A stretch of DNA of 64,000 nucleotides from positions 62,001 to 126,000 of the forward strand of contig JBBQWZ010000005.1 of assembly GCA_038210135.1 (NCBI GenBank), read 5' to 3'. Below, one piece after another: positions 16,397-24,655 of this stretch (within the stretch, counting starts at the first letter, position 1; each line of letters starts with the position of its first letter). The position numbers and the translations under genes are program-made. Source of the DNA: JBBQWZ01 sp038210135 (GTDB lineage: Bacteria > Acidobacteriota > Terriglobia > Bryobacterales > Bryobacteraceae). The notes beneath the pieces are model-generated. The model had not been told where the DNA came from. It searched no databases and was given only the letters and a program-made list of their open reading frames with translations.

Positions 16397-17072
16397 GAAA
16401 CTCTCCTAAAGCCTCGGACGCCGTCCGGCATTGGCGATCGAGGCGCATCAAATTTTTGGCAACGGTCGGACTGCGCAAGGCAGCCGCGGCGATCCCCGCC
16501 TTGCGGAACCGTCCGTCCTGATCTCTAAATTCATTCAAATCGAGCGGCAGCGATTCCGATGCCGAGTCCGACACGACGCGGACGCAGTAGAAAGGCAGGC
16601 TCCGTTCACGCGCCAGGTGCGCGACGCCCGCCGCTTCCATTTCAACCGCCGCGTATCCTTGTCGATGCAATTCGCTCTTCTCCGCCGCCGTAGTCGCTAC
16701 TCGATCTACGGAAACCAGCGTTCCGGGGATTTGATTCGACGGAACGCACTGCGCGTCGAACGCCTCGTCGGCTTCGGGCGCGATCACGCGATTCGCAATA
16801 AAGATATCGGCGACCGCCATCGACGCCGCCAGGGCACCGCAGTAGCCTGTGCTGAGGATCGCGTCGGGCGTACCGAATTCGAAGGCCGCCAGCATGGCCT
16901 CGCGCGCCAGTTTCGGACCCGGTCCGTTAGCGGCAAGCACCCATTGATCCCCATTCCAACCGGCATCCGTCAAGAAGCTCACCCTTGACCTTAGTTTCCT
17001 GGATGTCGAGGCGCGGCGCAAGATTCCCTTGAATTCGCGCTCCTCCGCCGCGATGGCAAATATAGTAGCCAT
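16374..17072 (-). CDS. hpnG: Hopanoid-associated nucleoside phosphorylase HpnG
   Basis: 232 residues with the PNP/UDP phosphorylase fold. MATIFAIAAEEREFKGILRRA is the N-terminus, LSTGYCGALAASMAVADIFIANRV the central sheet, and AAVEMEAAGVAHLARE the substrate-binding segment with the conserved MEAAGVA. HpnG removes adenine from adenosylhopane, giving (phospho)ribosylhopane on the way to bacteriohopanetetrol. An MTA/SAH nucleosidase is the alternative, but the position directly behind hpnA and shc makes HpnG more likely. It follows hpnA by only 2 bp. The frame is open far upstream inside hpnA, but that extension is not coding. Confidence 0.88.
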   Translation of the reverse strand: MATIFAIAAEEREFKGILRRASTSRKLRSRVSFLTDAGWNGDQWVLAANGPGPKLAREAMLAAFEFGTPDAILSTGYCGALAASMAVADIFIANRVIAPEADEAFDAQCVPSNQIPGTLVSVDRVATTAAEKSELHRQGYAAVEMEAAGVAHLARERSLPFYCVRVVSDSASESLPLDLNEFRDQDGRFRKAGIAAAALRSPTVAKNLMRLDRQCRTASEALGEFLATCRFS

Positions 17073-17074
17073 GG

Positions 17075-18055
17075 CTATTGGAGGTATCCATTTCCTTCGA
17101 ACCAGTCGAACGCGCGCTGCAACGCGCCATTCACCGGCCGAGGCGAGAAGCCCAGTTCGCTGGTCGCTTTCGCGTGCGAAGCGAACATCTTTTTCTTGGC
17201 CATTTTCACCGCGTCGAGCGGAGCGCGTGGTTGCTTGTGCGTGATCGATGCCCACGCCGTGCTGGCCGCTCCGAACGCATACGCCACCGCGTACGGAATT
17301 TGCGTCTTCGGCGCGGGGCGTCCCACGATGGGCGATAGACGCCCGAGGATTTGCGCCAGCGTGAGATTCTCGCAGCCCAGAATGTAACGCTCGCCGACCC
17401 GCCCTTTTTCCGCGGCAAGCAGATGGCCTTCGGCGATGTCGCGAACGTCGACCAGATTCAATCCGGTGTCCACATAAGCCGGCATGTCGCCGCGCGCGAA
17501 ATCGACTACGATCTTTCCCGTCGGCGTCGGCTTGATATCGTGATCGCCGATCGGCGCAGTCGGGTTCACGATGACGACAGGCAGGCCCTTTTTTGCGAAG
17601 TCGAGCGCGATCTGTTCGGCGACGAATTTGGACCGCTTGTACGCGCCATGCATGTCGTCGATGCTGACCGGCGATTCCTCGTTGCCTTCCGCGTCCGGCT
17701 GGAACCCGATACATCCGACGGTGCTCGTGTACACCACGCGCTCGACGCCGGCCATTTCAGCGGCCGTCAGCACGTTGCGCGTGCCGCCCACGTTCGATTG
17801 ATACAGCTCGTTCGAATCCCTTGCCCACAGACGATAGTCAGCGGCGACGTGATACACGATTCCGCAGCCTGCGACCGCGCGCGAAATCGAAACGGCATCG
17901 CGAAGATCGCCGGTCACTGGCTCGACGCCGTCGAGCTCCCGCAGCTTGCTTTCCGGACGCACCAGCGCCCGCACGTCATGCCCGCGTTCGAGCAGCAAAC
18001 GTGCGATGTGCCAGCCTATAAAGCCAGTCGCACCGGTAATCAATACTGGTTTCAC
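17075..18055 (-). CDS. hpnA: Hopanoid-associated NAD-dependent sugar epimerase/dehydratase HpnA
   Basis: 326 residues, extended short-chain dehydrogenase family. GATGFIGWHIARLL is the dinucleotide-binding loop. TSTVGCIG supplies the catalytic Ser/Thr and YKRSK the Tyr-x3-Lys pair. TIGR03466-type HpnA proteins occur in hopanoid clusters; the exact reaction is not settled. The start is GTG. It is 60 bp downstream of shc and 2 bp upstream of hpnG. Confidence 0.9.
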   Translation of the reverse strand: MKPVLITGATGFIGWHIARLLLERGHDVRALVRPESKLRELDGVEPVTGDLRDAVSISRAVAGCGIVYHVAADYRLWARDSNELYQSNVGGTRNVLTAAEMAGVERVVYTSTVGCIGFQPDAEGNEESPVSIDDMHGAYKRSKFVAEQIALDFAKKGLPVVIVNPTAPIGDHDIKPTPTGKIVVDFARGDMPAYVDTGLNLVDVRDIAEGHLLAAEKGRVGERYILGCENLTLAQILGRLSPIVGRPAPKTQIPYAVAYAFGAASTAWASITHKQPRAPLDAVKMAKKKMFASHAKATSELGFSPRPVNGALQRAFDWFEGNGYLQ

Positions 18056-18115
18056 AGATTAGAAAGTGGCGCGTGCTGTGCGGTTGAAAGAAGGCAACGG
18101 CGCAGCAGCGAAGAC

Positions 18116-20047
18116 CTAAATAGGATCGCCACTACCGCCTCTCGTCTTCAGGTATTGCGCCAATGCGAGCACCGGGAACGAATGCCGGTACAAGTGGTAG
18201 CTGAGATAGAACACGCGCGGGAATCCGGTGCCGGTTGCCAGCTCTTCATCCCAATCGCCGTCGGATTTCTGCGTCTCGATCAGATATTCAATTCCCTTAC
18301 GCAGGCTGATGCTTGTCGTATCGCCGCCGGCGATTAAACCCAGAATCGCCCACGCCGTCTGCGAAGGAGTGGAAGGCGCGGGGACGAACGTGTTGTTGGT
18401 ATAGCTCTCGCAGCTTTCCCCCCAACCACCGTCGGCGTTCTGCACCGATCGCAGCCATTCGCCGCCACGCAGCACGTAGGCTTCGCGGTCGCTTTCGCCC
18501 GCCGCCTGCAAACCGCGCAGTGCGAGGAAGGTGCCGTAAATGTAATCGACGCCCCAGCGCCCGAACCAACTTCCATCGGCTTCCTGATTGCGGATCAGGT
18601 ACTCGACGCCGCGCCGGATCACCAGCGATTGCGGGTCCACATCCCAGCGGCAAAGCGCTTCGAGCACTCGGCCTGTAATATCCGGGCATTCCGGATCGAG
18701 CATCGCATTGTGGTCGGCAAAGGGAACGTAAGAAAGCGGCTCCCAGTTGTTGTCCACGTCGAACGCCGCCCAGCCACCGTCCCTGCCCTGCATGCCGATC
18801 AGCCAGTTGATCGCCCGCTTGGTGCAGGCATCGAACGCCTCGGAGTCCGATCCTTTGGCGTGCAGCAGGCCGAGTAACACCATCGCAGTGTCGTCGATAT
18901 CCGGATAAAATTCGTTGGCGAATTCGAAATACCAGCCCGACGGCTCGAGCTTCGGACGCTTGACGCTCCAGTCGCCCTTCTTTCGGACTTCCTTCGTCAT
19001 CAGCCAGTCCGCGCAGCGGGTCATCGCCGCAGCAGGAGCCGCCTTCGCTTCACCGAGCGCATAGGCGGCGATCGCCGTGTCCCAAACCACCGAGAAACAC
19101 GGCTGGAAATAGAAGCCGCGCTCGTCGTTCACCATCAGGCGATTGAACTGGTGCTCGGCTTCCTGCCGGTCCGGATGCTCAGGCGGATAGCCAAGCAGAT
19201 CGAGCGCCATGATCAGATACATCATTGGCGGATAGATCGCACCCAGCCCGTGCGTATCGTGCGTTCGCTCGAGCGACCACGCGATGGCTTTCTTGATTGC
19301 CTTCGCACGAATGGTGCGCGAGCCGTACTTTTCCCAGAGTTTCAGCGTCTTGTCGACGACCAGGAAAAACGTCTTCCACGAGAAGAAGCCTTCCCGCTTG
19401 CCGGATTCGAGAGTCAGCCCGTCGGTGTGCAACTCTTCGAGATCGAAACCCTTGGGCACCGGACGATGCGGATTCAGCGAATGGACGATCGACAGCGGAA
19501 TTACGATCGCGCGAGTCCAGCTCGACATCTCGTAAATCCAGTTGCCGAACAGCATCATCTCCGGCGGAACCGAAGGCACTGCCTCGCGCGGATACAGGTC
19601 GAACAGGCTGAGGTTTAACTTGACGTAGCTGTTCGCCGCCTGCATGCCGCCGAGGGCTAGAACGCGGTCGCGTAGGATCACCATCCGTTCGTCGGCGACG
19701 TCGAGGCCAGCCAGTTTGAGCGCCGTGTAGGCTTTGATCGACGCATTAACGTCGGACGGGCCCTGGGGATAAATGTGGAAGCCGCCATCGGTAAGCTGCT
19801 CGCTCAAAATCGCGTCGACCGCGCGATCAATCAGGATCCGGTTCGGCGGATTCCAAACGCCGTCCACCGGCGGGTGCAGCCACAACTGGGTCAGAATCCA
19901 ATCGGACTCGAGCGTCGAATCCGCCGTAAGGTCGCCCCACCAATAGCCTTCGCTCGACTGACGCGAAAGCAGCGCATCCGCCGCGTGGCGCAGAGCCTGC
20001 GCGGTTTGCGCCGTCAAGCCATCGGCGAGTTGGACGGCCGGACTCAT
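18116..20047 (-). CDS. shc: Squalene-hopene cyclase
   Basis: 643 residues, the usual size for bacterial SHC (HpnF). It cyclises squalene to hopene at the membrane. The class II terpene cyclase acid motif is intact as DIDDTAM at residues 383-389. Several QW motifs are visible, for example QSSEGYWWGDL near the N-terminus, GRDGGWAAFD, EADGSWFGRWGVDYIYGT and NADGGWGES near the C-terminus. The ATG overlaps the ispH stop by 4 bp. This ties isoprenoid precursor supply to hopanoid synthesis in one transcript. Confidence 0.97.
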   Translation of the reverse strand: MSPAVQLADGLTAQTAQALRHAADALLSRQSSEGYWWGDLTADSTLESDWILTQLWLHPPVDGVWNPPNRILIDRAVDAILSEQLTDGGFHIYPQGPSDVNASIKAYTALKLAGLDVADERMVILRDRVLALGGMQAANSYVKLNLSLFDLYPREAVPSVPPEMMLFGNWIYEMSSWTRAIVIPLSIVHSLNPHRPVPKGFDLEELHTDGLTLESGKREGFFSWKTFFLVVDKTLKLWEKYGSRTIRAKAIKKAIAWSLERTHDTHGLGAIYPPMMYLIMALDLLGYPPEHPDRQEAEHQFNRLMVNDERGFYFQPCFSVVWDTAIAAYALGEAKAAPAAAMTRCADWLMTKEVRKKGDWSVKRPKLEPSGWYFEFANEFYPDIDDTAMVLLGLLHAKGSDSEAFDACTKRAINWLIGMQGRDGGWAAFDVDNNWEPLSYVPFADHNAMLDPECPDITGRVLEALCRWDVDPQSLVIRRGVEYLIRNQEADGSWFGRWGVDYIYGTFLALRGLQAAGESDREAYVLRGGEWLRSVQNADGGWGESCESYTNNTFVPAPSTPSQTAWAILGLIAGGDTTSISLRKGIEYLIETQKSDGDWDEELATGTGFPRVFYLSYHLYRHSFPVLALAQYLKTRGGSGDPI

Positions 20048-21039
20048 AACCTCGCGCTCGCGATGGTATGCAGCTGTGCCTTCCCGAGTTCCGCGGGCAA
20101 GTGGAACCGGACGTCCTCTTCTTTGATTTCGACCTCTTCGACCATGGAAAAACCAAATGCCTTCAACGACTGAACTAATTCCTCGACGAGGTTTTCAGGT
20201 GCGGACGCGCCGGCGGTAACGGCGACGGTGTTAACCGATTTCAGCCACTGCGCCTGCACTTCACCCGCATCGTCGATGAGGTAAGCGGGAACGCCGAGTT
20301 TCTCGCAGACTTCGACCAGGCGCCTCGAATTCGAGCTATTTTGCGAGCCCACCACCAACAGGGTTTCGCACTCCGGAGCCACGGCCTTCACAGCCAGTTG
20401 CCGGTTTTCAGTCGCATAACAAATGTCCTGCGCGTGCGGACCCATGATCTTCGGAAATCGCTGCTGCAACCGCTCGACGATGTCCGTGGTTTCATCCAGG
20501 CTCAGCGTGGTTTGCGTGATGTAGGACATGCGGTCGGTGTCTTTGATATCGAGCGAATCCACGTCTTCGACGTTCGACACCAGGAAGGTCGATTCCGGCG
20601 CTTCGCCAAGCGTCCCGATCACTTCGTCGTGGTCTTTGTGGCCGATCAGAATGATCGTGTAGCCTTTTTTAGCGAACTTGACGGCCTCGATATGGACCTT
20701 GGTCACCAGCGGGCAGGTCGCGTCGATTACCTGCAGCTTGCGCTCCTTGGCTTCCGCGCGAACCGCGGGAGAAACGCCGTGAGCGCTGAAAATCACGCGC
20801 GCGCCCATCGGTACTTCGCTCAGTTCTTCAACGAATATCGCTCCCGCCGCTCGGAGTTCATCTACGACGTGGCGGTTGTGGACGATCTCTTTGCGAACAT
20901 AAATCGGCTTCCCGTACAAATCCAGCGCAATCTTGACCACGTCAATCGCCCGCACGACTCCGGCGCAGAATCCGCGCGGCCGAAGAAGCAGAATCTTGCG
21001 ATCCACACTCGTGTTTACAGGCGTTTGAGCTGTCAGCAT
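20044..21039 (-). CDS. ispH: 4-hydroxy-3-methylbut-2-enyl diphosphate reductase
   Basis: 331 residues. IspH is the last enzyme of the MEP pathway, making IPP and DMAPP from HMBPP. The three cysteines that hold the 4Fe-4S cluster are seen at C25 (RGFCAGV), C109 (DATCPLV) and C207. The histidines in VHNRHVV and SAHGV and the SQNSSNS substrate loop are also present. GGAGATCC lies just upstream of the ATG. It is the first gene of the hopanoid operon, so the promoter should lie in the 138-bp gap 21040-21177. Confidence 0.95.
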   Translation of the reverse strand: MLTAQTPVNTSVDRKILLLRPRGFCAGVVRAIDVVKIALDLYGKPIYVRKEIVHNRHVVDELRAAGAIFVEELSEVPMGARVIFSAHGVSPAVRAEAKERKLQVIDATCPLVTKVHIEAVKFAKKGYTIILIGHKDHDEVIGTLGEAPESTFLVSNVEDVDSLDIKDTDRMSYITQTTLSLDETTDIVERLQQRFPKIMGPHAQDICYATENRQLAVKAVAPECETLLVVGSQNSSNSRRLVEVCEKLGVPAYLIDDAGEVQAQWLKSVNTVAVTAGASAPENLVEELVQSLKAFGFSMVEEVEIKEEDVRFHLPAELGKAQLHTIASARL

Positions 21040-21177
21040 AAGGATCTCCGATTATACCAATCGATGGACGAAAGACCCTTATTGAAAATATCCAGATGAA
21101 TGAAAATTCACGCGGCCGGGGAGTTTTTGTGGCTGATCTGGTTTGGAATTTCTGCAATCTGAAAATGAACGGGCCGC

Positions 21178-21558
21178 TTAACCCGCTGGACGGTCTTCGG
21201 CTTGCGCGACGGCAGTTTTTGCCGCGCACTCCGAAATTGTCTCGCAACTACAGACAAGTAAACGACCTACGGCCTCTCGTTGCGAAGTCGCCCGGCTAAT
21301 CGCCTTTTCCAGTTCGATTAGCTTCCGCGAAGCCGCTTCCCGCCAGTTGGGGCGATTTCCTTCTAAGATTTTCCGGATCTCGTCCAGCGAGAAAGAGGCA
21401 CCCTTGGCCGTGGCGATCAGGGTCAGCCGGGAAGCGGCCTCTTGGCCGAAGTGCCGGCGCCCATTCACTCGGGCTGGCTTCAACAACCCGATCGACTCGT
21501 AATAACGGATTGCCGATGTGCGGATGCCGGCCTTCCGCGCCAATTCTCCGATTGTCAT
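21178..21558 (-). CDS. MerR-family transcriptional regulator, metal/redox type
   Basis: 126 residues. TIGELARKAGIRTSAIRYYESIGLLKPARVNGRRHFG is the winged-helix DNA-binding domain of MerR proteins. A long dimerisation helix follows. The C-terminal end has three cysteines in CSCETISEC, which could bind a soft metal ion or sense redox state, as in ZntR/CueR/SoxR relatives; spacing does not match a single one of these. It diverges from the Cys-rich protein gene at 21613 with only 54 bp between the starts, the usual layout for a MerR regulator and its target. Confidence 0.85.
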   Translation of the reverse strand: MTIGELARKAGIRTSAIRYYESIGLLKPARVNGRRHFGQEAASRLTLIATAKGASFSLDEIRKILEGNRPNWREAASRKLIELEKAISRATSQREAVGRLLVCSCETISECAAKTAVAQAEDRPAG

Positions 21559-21574
21559 GGCCGTGAAAATTCCT

Positions 21575-21608
21575 TTGACTCCAAGCTAACTTGAACATAT
21601 ACGCTTGG
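21575..21608 (+). promoter_or_regulatory. MerR-type promoter/operator between the regulator and its probable target
   Basis: A strong -35 box TTGACT at 21575-21580 is followed directly by CCAAGC (21581-21586), whose inverted partner GCTTGG lies at 21603-21608 with 16 bases between. A smaller dyad CAAG-CTAA-CTTG sits inside. With TACGCT (21600-21605) as -10, the spacer is 19 bp, the overlong spacing MerR activators act on; with TATACG (21598) it is 17. The dyad lies between the two divergent genes, as expected for MerR operators. Confidence 0.55.
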
Positions 21609-21612
21609 CAAC

Positions 21613-21999
21613 ATGAAACGACTCGTTGCCCGCCGTCAGATTCTGCTCGCTGCCGCGGGAACCGTTTTGGCTTCCGCCGAAATACCCATCGCCTGCAACC
21701 TGAAAGCCCTCACCGCGGAGGAGCGCAAAGCACATAAGGGACGCAGCGAACGCCTCTTCGGAGTCGCCAAGGCCGCGCCCATCGAATCCGGCTACGCGAT
21801 CTCGTTCCCCGCTACGCTTTGGAACGAGGCGGCCGCGTGGGTCGATCTCGAACGGAAATGCTGCCCATTTCTTCGATTCCAACTGGAATCCGCGCCGGAG
21901 GGCGGCGATGTCGTACTGCGCCTCACCGGCCGGACCGGTGTCAAAGCGTTTCTCGCCGAAGAGCTGAAGTTGAGCAGCCGGGAGGACCATCGGCAGTAA
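21613..21999 (+). CDS. Small exported protein with a Cys-Cys-Pro-Phe motif, probable MerR target
   Basis: 128 residues. The N-terminus MKRLVARRQILLAAAGTVLASA resembles a signal or Tat-like leader with RR. The conserved part runs IPIACNLKALTAEERKAHKG and WVDLERKCCPFLRFQLE. The first cysteine and the adjacent Cys-Cys could form a metal site. I recall similar proteins without a leader near metal-resistance regulators, but no named family can be assigned. The start lies only 5 bp after the operator dyad, so the transcript leader would be very short. Function is unknown; a metal-binding or metal-response role is inferred from the divergent MerR gene. Confidence 0.6.
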   Translation: MKRLVARRQILLAAAGTVLASAEIPIACNLKALTAEERKAHKGRSERLFGVAKAAPIESGYAISFPATLWNEAAAWVDLERKCCPFLRFQLESAPEGGDVVLRLTGRTGVKAFLAEELKLSSREDHRQ

Positions 22000-22095
22000 G
22001 AACAGGATCGGTCGCATTTGGAGATGCTATCCGGTCGCCTGGCAATAGATCGATTGGATTTAGGTGGCTTTACATGAGCCGCGGCTGCTTCGCGT

Positions 22096-22674
22096 TTACC
22101 CCAACGTCGTCTGATTCCAACGCGAGATGACGCGGGTATCGCGCTCATAAGACAGGACGCTGACGGAAGCGGTCGTCAGGGCGAAGAGTTTGGCGGATTG
22201 CGGCTCGAGTCCGAGCCAGCACGCGGTCAATATTCGCAAAATATGTCCGTGGGCGAACAGGGCCACGTTTCCGGGACCGGCGGCGGCGATGACCGTCTCG
22301 ATCGCATTTCTCGCGCGAACGGCGACCTGCTCGATCGACTCGCCGTTCGGGACTCCGTCGCGCCAAAGGTCCCAGTCGGGTCGAGTTTTCTTTATATCGG
22401 AGGAGGTTTTGCCTTCGTAGTCACCGTAATCCCATTCTTGAAGATTGGGGTCCACGACGGCGTGATCGAAACCGGCCAGCCGGCATGTTTCGGCGGCGCG
22501 CTGCCGCGGACTGGTAAATACGGCGGCAAAGGACTGGCCGCCGAGTAGGCGTCCGAGATCGCGGGCTTTCTCGATTCCAAAAGGAGTGAGCGGAATGTCG
22601 GTGCGGCCGGTGTGTTGGCCGGACTTGCTCCATTCGGTTTCGCCGTGGCGGACAAGCCAGAGTTCGGTGGTCAC
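22096..22674 (-). CDS. Histidine phosphatase family protein (GpmB/CobC-like)
   Basis: 192 residues. LVRHGETEW holds the phosphorylated histidine of the branch 1 histidine phosphatase family. The second catalytic histidine is in LFAHGHILRIL, and EWDYGDYEG is the acid/base glutamate region. Members hydrolyse sugar phosphates, phosphoglycerate or cobalamin intermediates; the substrate cannot be told. The start is GTG. The 232-bp gap that follows (22675-22906) holds no gene apart from one hairpin repeat. Confidence 0.88.
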   Translation of the reverse strand: MTTELWLVRHGETEWSKSGQHTGRTDIPLTPFGIEKARDLGRLLGGQSFAAVFTSPRQRAAETCRLAGFDHAVVDPNLQEWDYGDYEGKTSSDIKKTRPDWDLWRDGVPNGESIEQVAVRARNAIETVIAAAGPGNVALFAHGHILRILTACWLGLEPQSAKLFALTTASVSVLSYERDTRVISRWNQTTLG

Positions 22675-22835
22675 ACAGGTGATTCTACTGTGCGGTGGTC
22701 CTTGCGGGGATGGTGAGTCGCTCGCTTACCGCTTTAGGGTTCCAGTTCGATCCCGCGGAATTGCTGGGACGCCATGTAAATAGGGCGTAGGGAAATTGGT
22801 GAGCGCGGTTTACGATTGCGTGTGGAAAGTGCGGG

Positions 22836-22855
22836 TCCTTCCCTTTCGGTCGGGG
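22836..22855 (+). repeat. Hairpin repeat, divergent copy
   Basis: TCCT-TC-CC-TTTC-GG-TC-GGGG followed by TTC. It keeps the architecture of the family seen at 25-35 kb: outer stem, TC/TC internal loop, two-pair inner stem, four-base loop. The outer stem here contains two T-G pairs. A second, weaker candidate with TCGCTTACC lies near 22718-22736. Confidence 0.5.
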
Positions 22856-22906
22856 TTCGAGCCGGTGAGACGGATCTGGCCGTCGCGGCTCGGGGGCTGC
22901 CGTACT

Positions 22907-24460
22907 TTACTTCGGCTGCACTTTTCTTACGCCTACTTTGGTGCCGGCGCGTTGGAATTGGAATTGGATGACATAGTCACGGGGAGTGTCTCCGGCGGCC
23001 GGGGCGAACTTCCACTTCTTGGCGGCTTCCTTGGCGAGGTCGGCGAAAAACCAGCTCGGTCCGCGAGAGTCCACGGCGGTGGAAACGACGTCGCCCGAAG
23101 CATTGACGGTGACGCGAATTCCGCTGCTGAATTTCCCTTGGATGGTGGCCCGCGCCTGGTCGGTGATCTCGGGAAGCACTTGTTGGACGACGTCGCCGGC
23201 CGGCGCGGGCTGCGTCGCCTTCTGTTCAGCGGGCTTCGGCGTTTCTTGCGGTTTCGCCGGCTGCTTGGCATCGGCCTGCTTCTTTTCACCGGCTTTTTTT
23301 TGGTCGGCGGCGCGTCTGTCGGCGGCTAATTTGTCGTCCGCGGCTTTCTTATCGGAGGCGGCCTTCCGATCCGCGATCTTCTTCTCCGCGGCGGCTTTTC
23401 TATCGGCGATTTTCTTTTCCGCCGCTGCCTTCCGGTCCGCAGCCCTCTTCTGCGCCGGGGTCAGGGCTGGGCGAGTTGGTTCGGAGGTGGACGGTTTGTT
23501 AGCTTCCGAGTTCTTTCCCGATGCGGATTCTTTGACCGGCGTGGACGATTCCGAGGACTTTGGTTTCGCCGTGTCGGTATCGTCGGGCATCAACCACGGG
23601 CGCGCGACGACTCCGGCGACGACCAGGATGCCGATAGCGACGAGTGCACCGCGAGCGACTTTCGCGGTGGATACTGGGCGTTTCGCCGCTTCCGGTGAGG
23701 ACGCGGTCGCGCCACCTTCGAGCGCCGAAAGGATCTTAGCAACAGTCCATCGATCGCGCGGCTCGGTCGCCAGACTGTTCCGAATGATCTCCGCGAATGG
23801 GTTCGGCAGATTTGCGGCGGCTCGCACGCCTGATGGTCCGGACGGTGGAACGCGCTGCGTCAGGACTTCGACCAGAGTCACGCAGAGGGACCAAATATCG
23901 CCCGCGGGAGTGGACCCGGTGGTGGACAGTTCAGGGGCTGAGTAGGGGCTCGAAATCGCACCGCGGTCGCCCGTTGGGCGTACGTCATCGCGAGAAACTT
24001 TGAGGCGGTCGCCGACGGCGAAGAGGTTAGAGGGCCGGATGGCGGAATGAGCGAAGCCTTTCGCGTGCAAGTAGGAAAGAACGTCGAGAGTGGGCTTCAG
24101 AAAATCGCGGGCTTCTTCGTCGGTGAGGGCGCGGTCGGGGATGACTTCAGAGAGGCTCTCGTCGGGGAACTCGCAGACCATGTAGACGACGTCATTGCCA
24201 TCGATTTGGGTTTCGCCGGTGGCGTAGGCGTCCACGAGATGCGGATGGGAAAGCTCGGCGGTCCGCTTCCAGCGTGCGAGGGCTGCGTTTCGGCCCTGTT
24301 CGTCGAGACAGAAGATTCTGACGATAGCCTTTTGCAGCTGTTTTTCGCCAGCGAATCCGGTAAGAAACACTCCGTGCGTTTCATCGCCCTCGATGAAGCG
24401 ATGCAGGGGATATTTCCCATCGAGAACTTCCGCAAGACTGTGTTCCCAATCCATGGCCAT
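22907..24460 (-). CDS. Membrane pseudokinase fused to a TonB C-terminal domain
   Basis: 517 residues. Residues about 17-248 have the protein kinase fold (YLHAKGFAHSAIRPSNLF, SPYSAPELS, GDIWSLCVTLVEVL). The catalytic residues are missing: the VAIK lysine is replaced by Arg48, HRD reads HSA at 138-140, and the DFG position reads VSRDD near 155-159. One transmembrane helix spans about 267-290. A Lys/Ala-rich repeat at about 333-395 (units of ADRKAAAEKKI) gives a long charged helix. Residues about 425-505 form a TonB C-terminal domain (KFSSGIRVTVNASGDVV, KKWKFAP). The protein probably senses or binds in the cytoplasm and acts in the periplasm, without phosphorylation. No ExbBD genes are nearby. 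Confidence 0.85.
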   Translation of the reverse strand: MAMDWEHSLAEVLDGKYPLHRFIEGDETHGVFLTGFAGEKQLQKAIVRIFCLDEQGRNAALARWKRTAELSHPHLVDAYATGETQIDGNDVVYMVCEFPDESLSEVIPDRALTDEEARDFLKPTLDVLSYLHAKGFAHSAIRPSNLFAVGDRLKVSRDDVRPTGDRGAISSPYSAPELSTTGSTPAGDIWSLCVTLVEVLTQRVPPSGPSGVRAAANLPNPFAEIIRNSLATEPRDRWTVAKILSALEGGATASSPEAAKRPVSTAKVARGALVAIGILVVAGVVARPWLMPDDTDTAKPKSSESSTPVKESASGKNSEANKPSTSEPTRPALTPAQKRAADRKAAAEKKIADRKAAAEKKIADRKAASDKKAADDKLAADRRAADQKKAGEKKQADAKQPAKPQETPKPAEQKATQPAPAGDVVQQVLPEITDQARATIQGKFSSGIRVTVNASGDVVSTAVDSRGPSWFFADLAKEAAKKWKFAPAAGDTPRDYVIQFQFQRAGTKVGVRKVQPK

Positions 24461-24556
24461 TCTTTTCGCTCACTCCCGGGTTTTCTGACACTGGCAACGG
24501 GCGACGTAAAACCCATCTACGGAAGCATAGCGTGGTTGCGGGCGCGCGGTGACACT

Positions 24557-24595
24557 CACTGCCAGCGGCCGTCTGCGTGTTCGGTGTTGGCAGTG
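24557..24595. repeat. Perfect 8-bp inverted repeat with a 23-base loop
   Basis: CACTGCCA at 24557-24564 pairs with TGGCAGTG at 24588-24595. It lies in the gap upstream of the pseudokinase gene and 1 bp before a 52-bp dispersed repeat. No T-run follows on either strand, so a simple intrinsic terminator is unlikely. Confidence 0.45.
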
Positions 24596-24596
24596 G

Positions 24597-24648
24597 CTTA
24601 GGAAGATCAGGAGCTGGCAGGGCCCTCTCAAACTATGCGCCGCACTAG
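24597..24648. repeat. 52-bp dispersed repeat, copy 1
   Basis: Contains GAAGATCAGGAGCT then GGCAGGGCCCTCTCAAA and ATGCG. A second copy at 33395-33447 matches over its length with roughly four in five bases identical by eye. Both copies begin CTTAG and both end within 10 bp of the stop codon of a minus-strand gene. Confidence 0.7.
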
Positions 24649-24655
24649 CGGAAAT

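Noticed and set aside
16374..17714. Long open frame extending upstream of hpnG through hpnA
   Set aside because: Only the part from the ATG at 17072 matches a nucleoside phosphorylase. The upstream part is an Arg/Cys-rich shadow of hpnA, which has clear homology in its own frame.
23330..23460. Short direct repeats in DNA as a CRISPR or tandem-repeat locus
   Set aside because: They lie in frame in the pseudokinase gene and encode the Lys/Ala-rich linker repeat.
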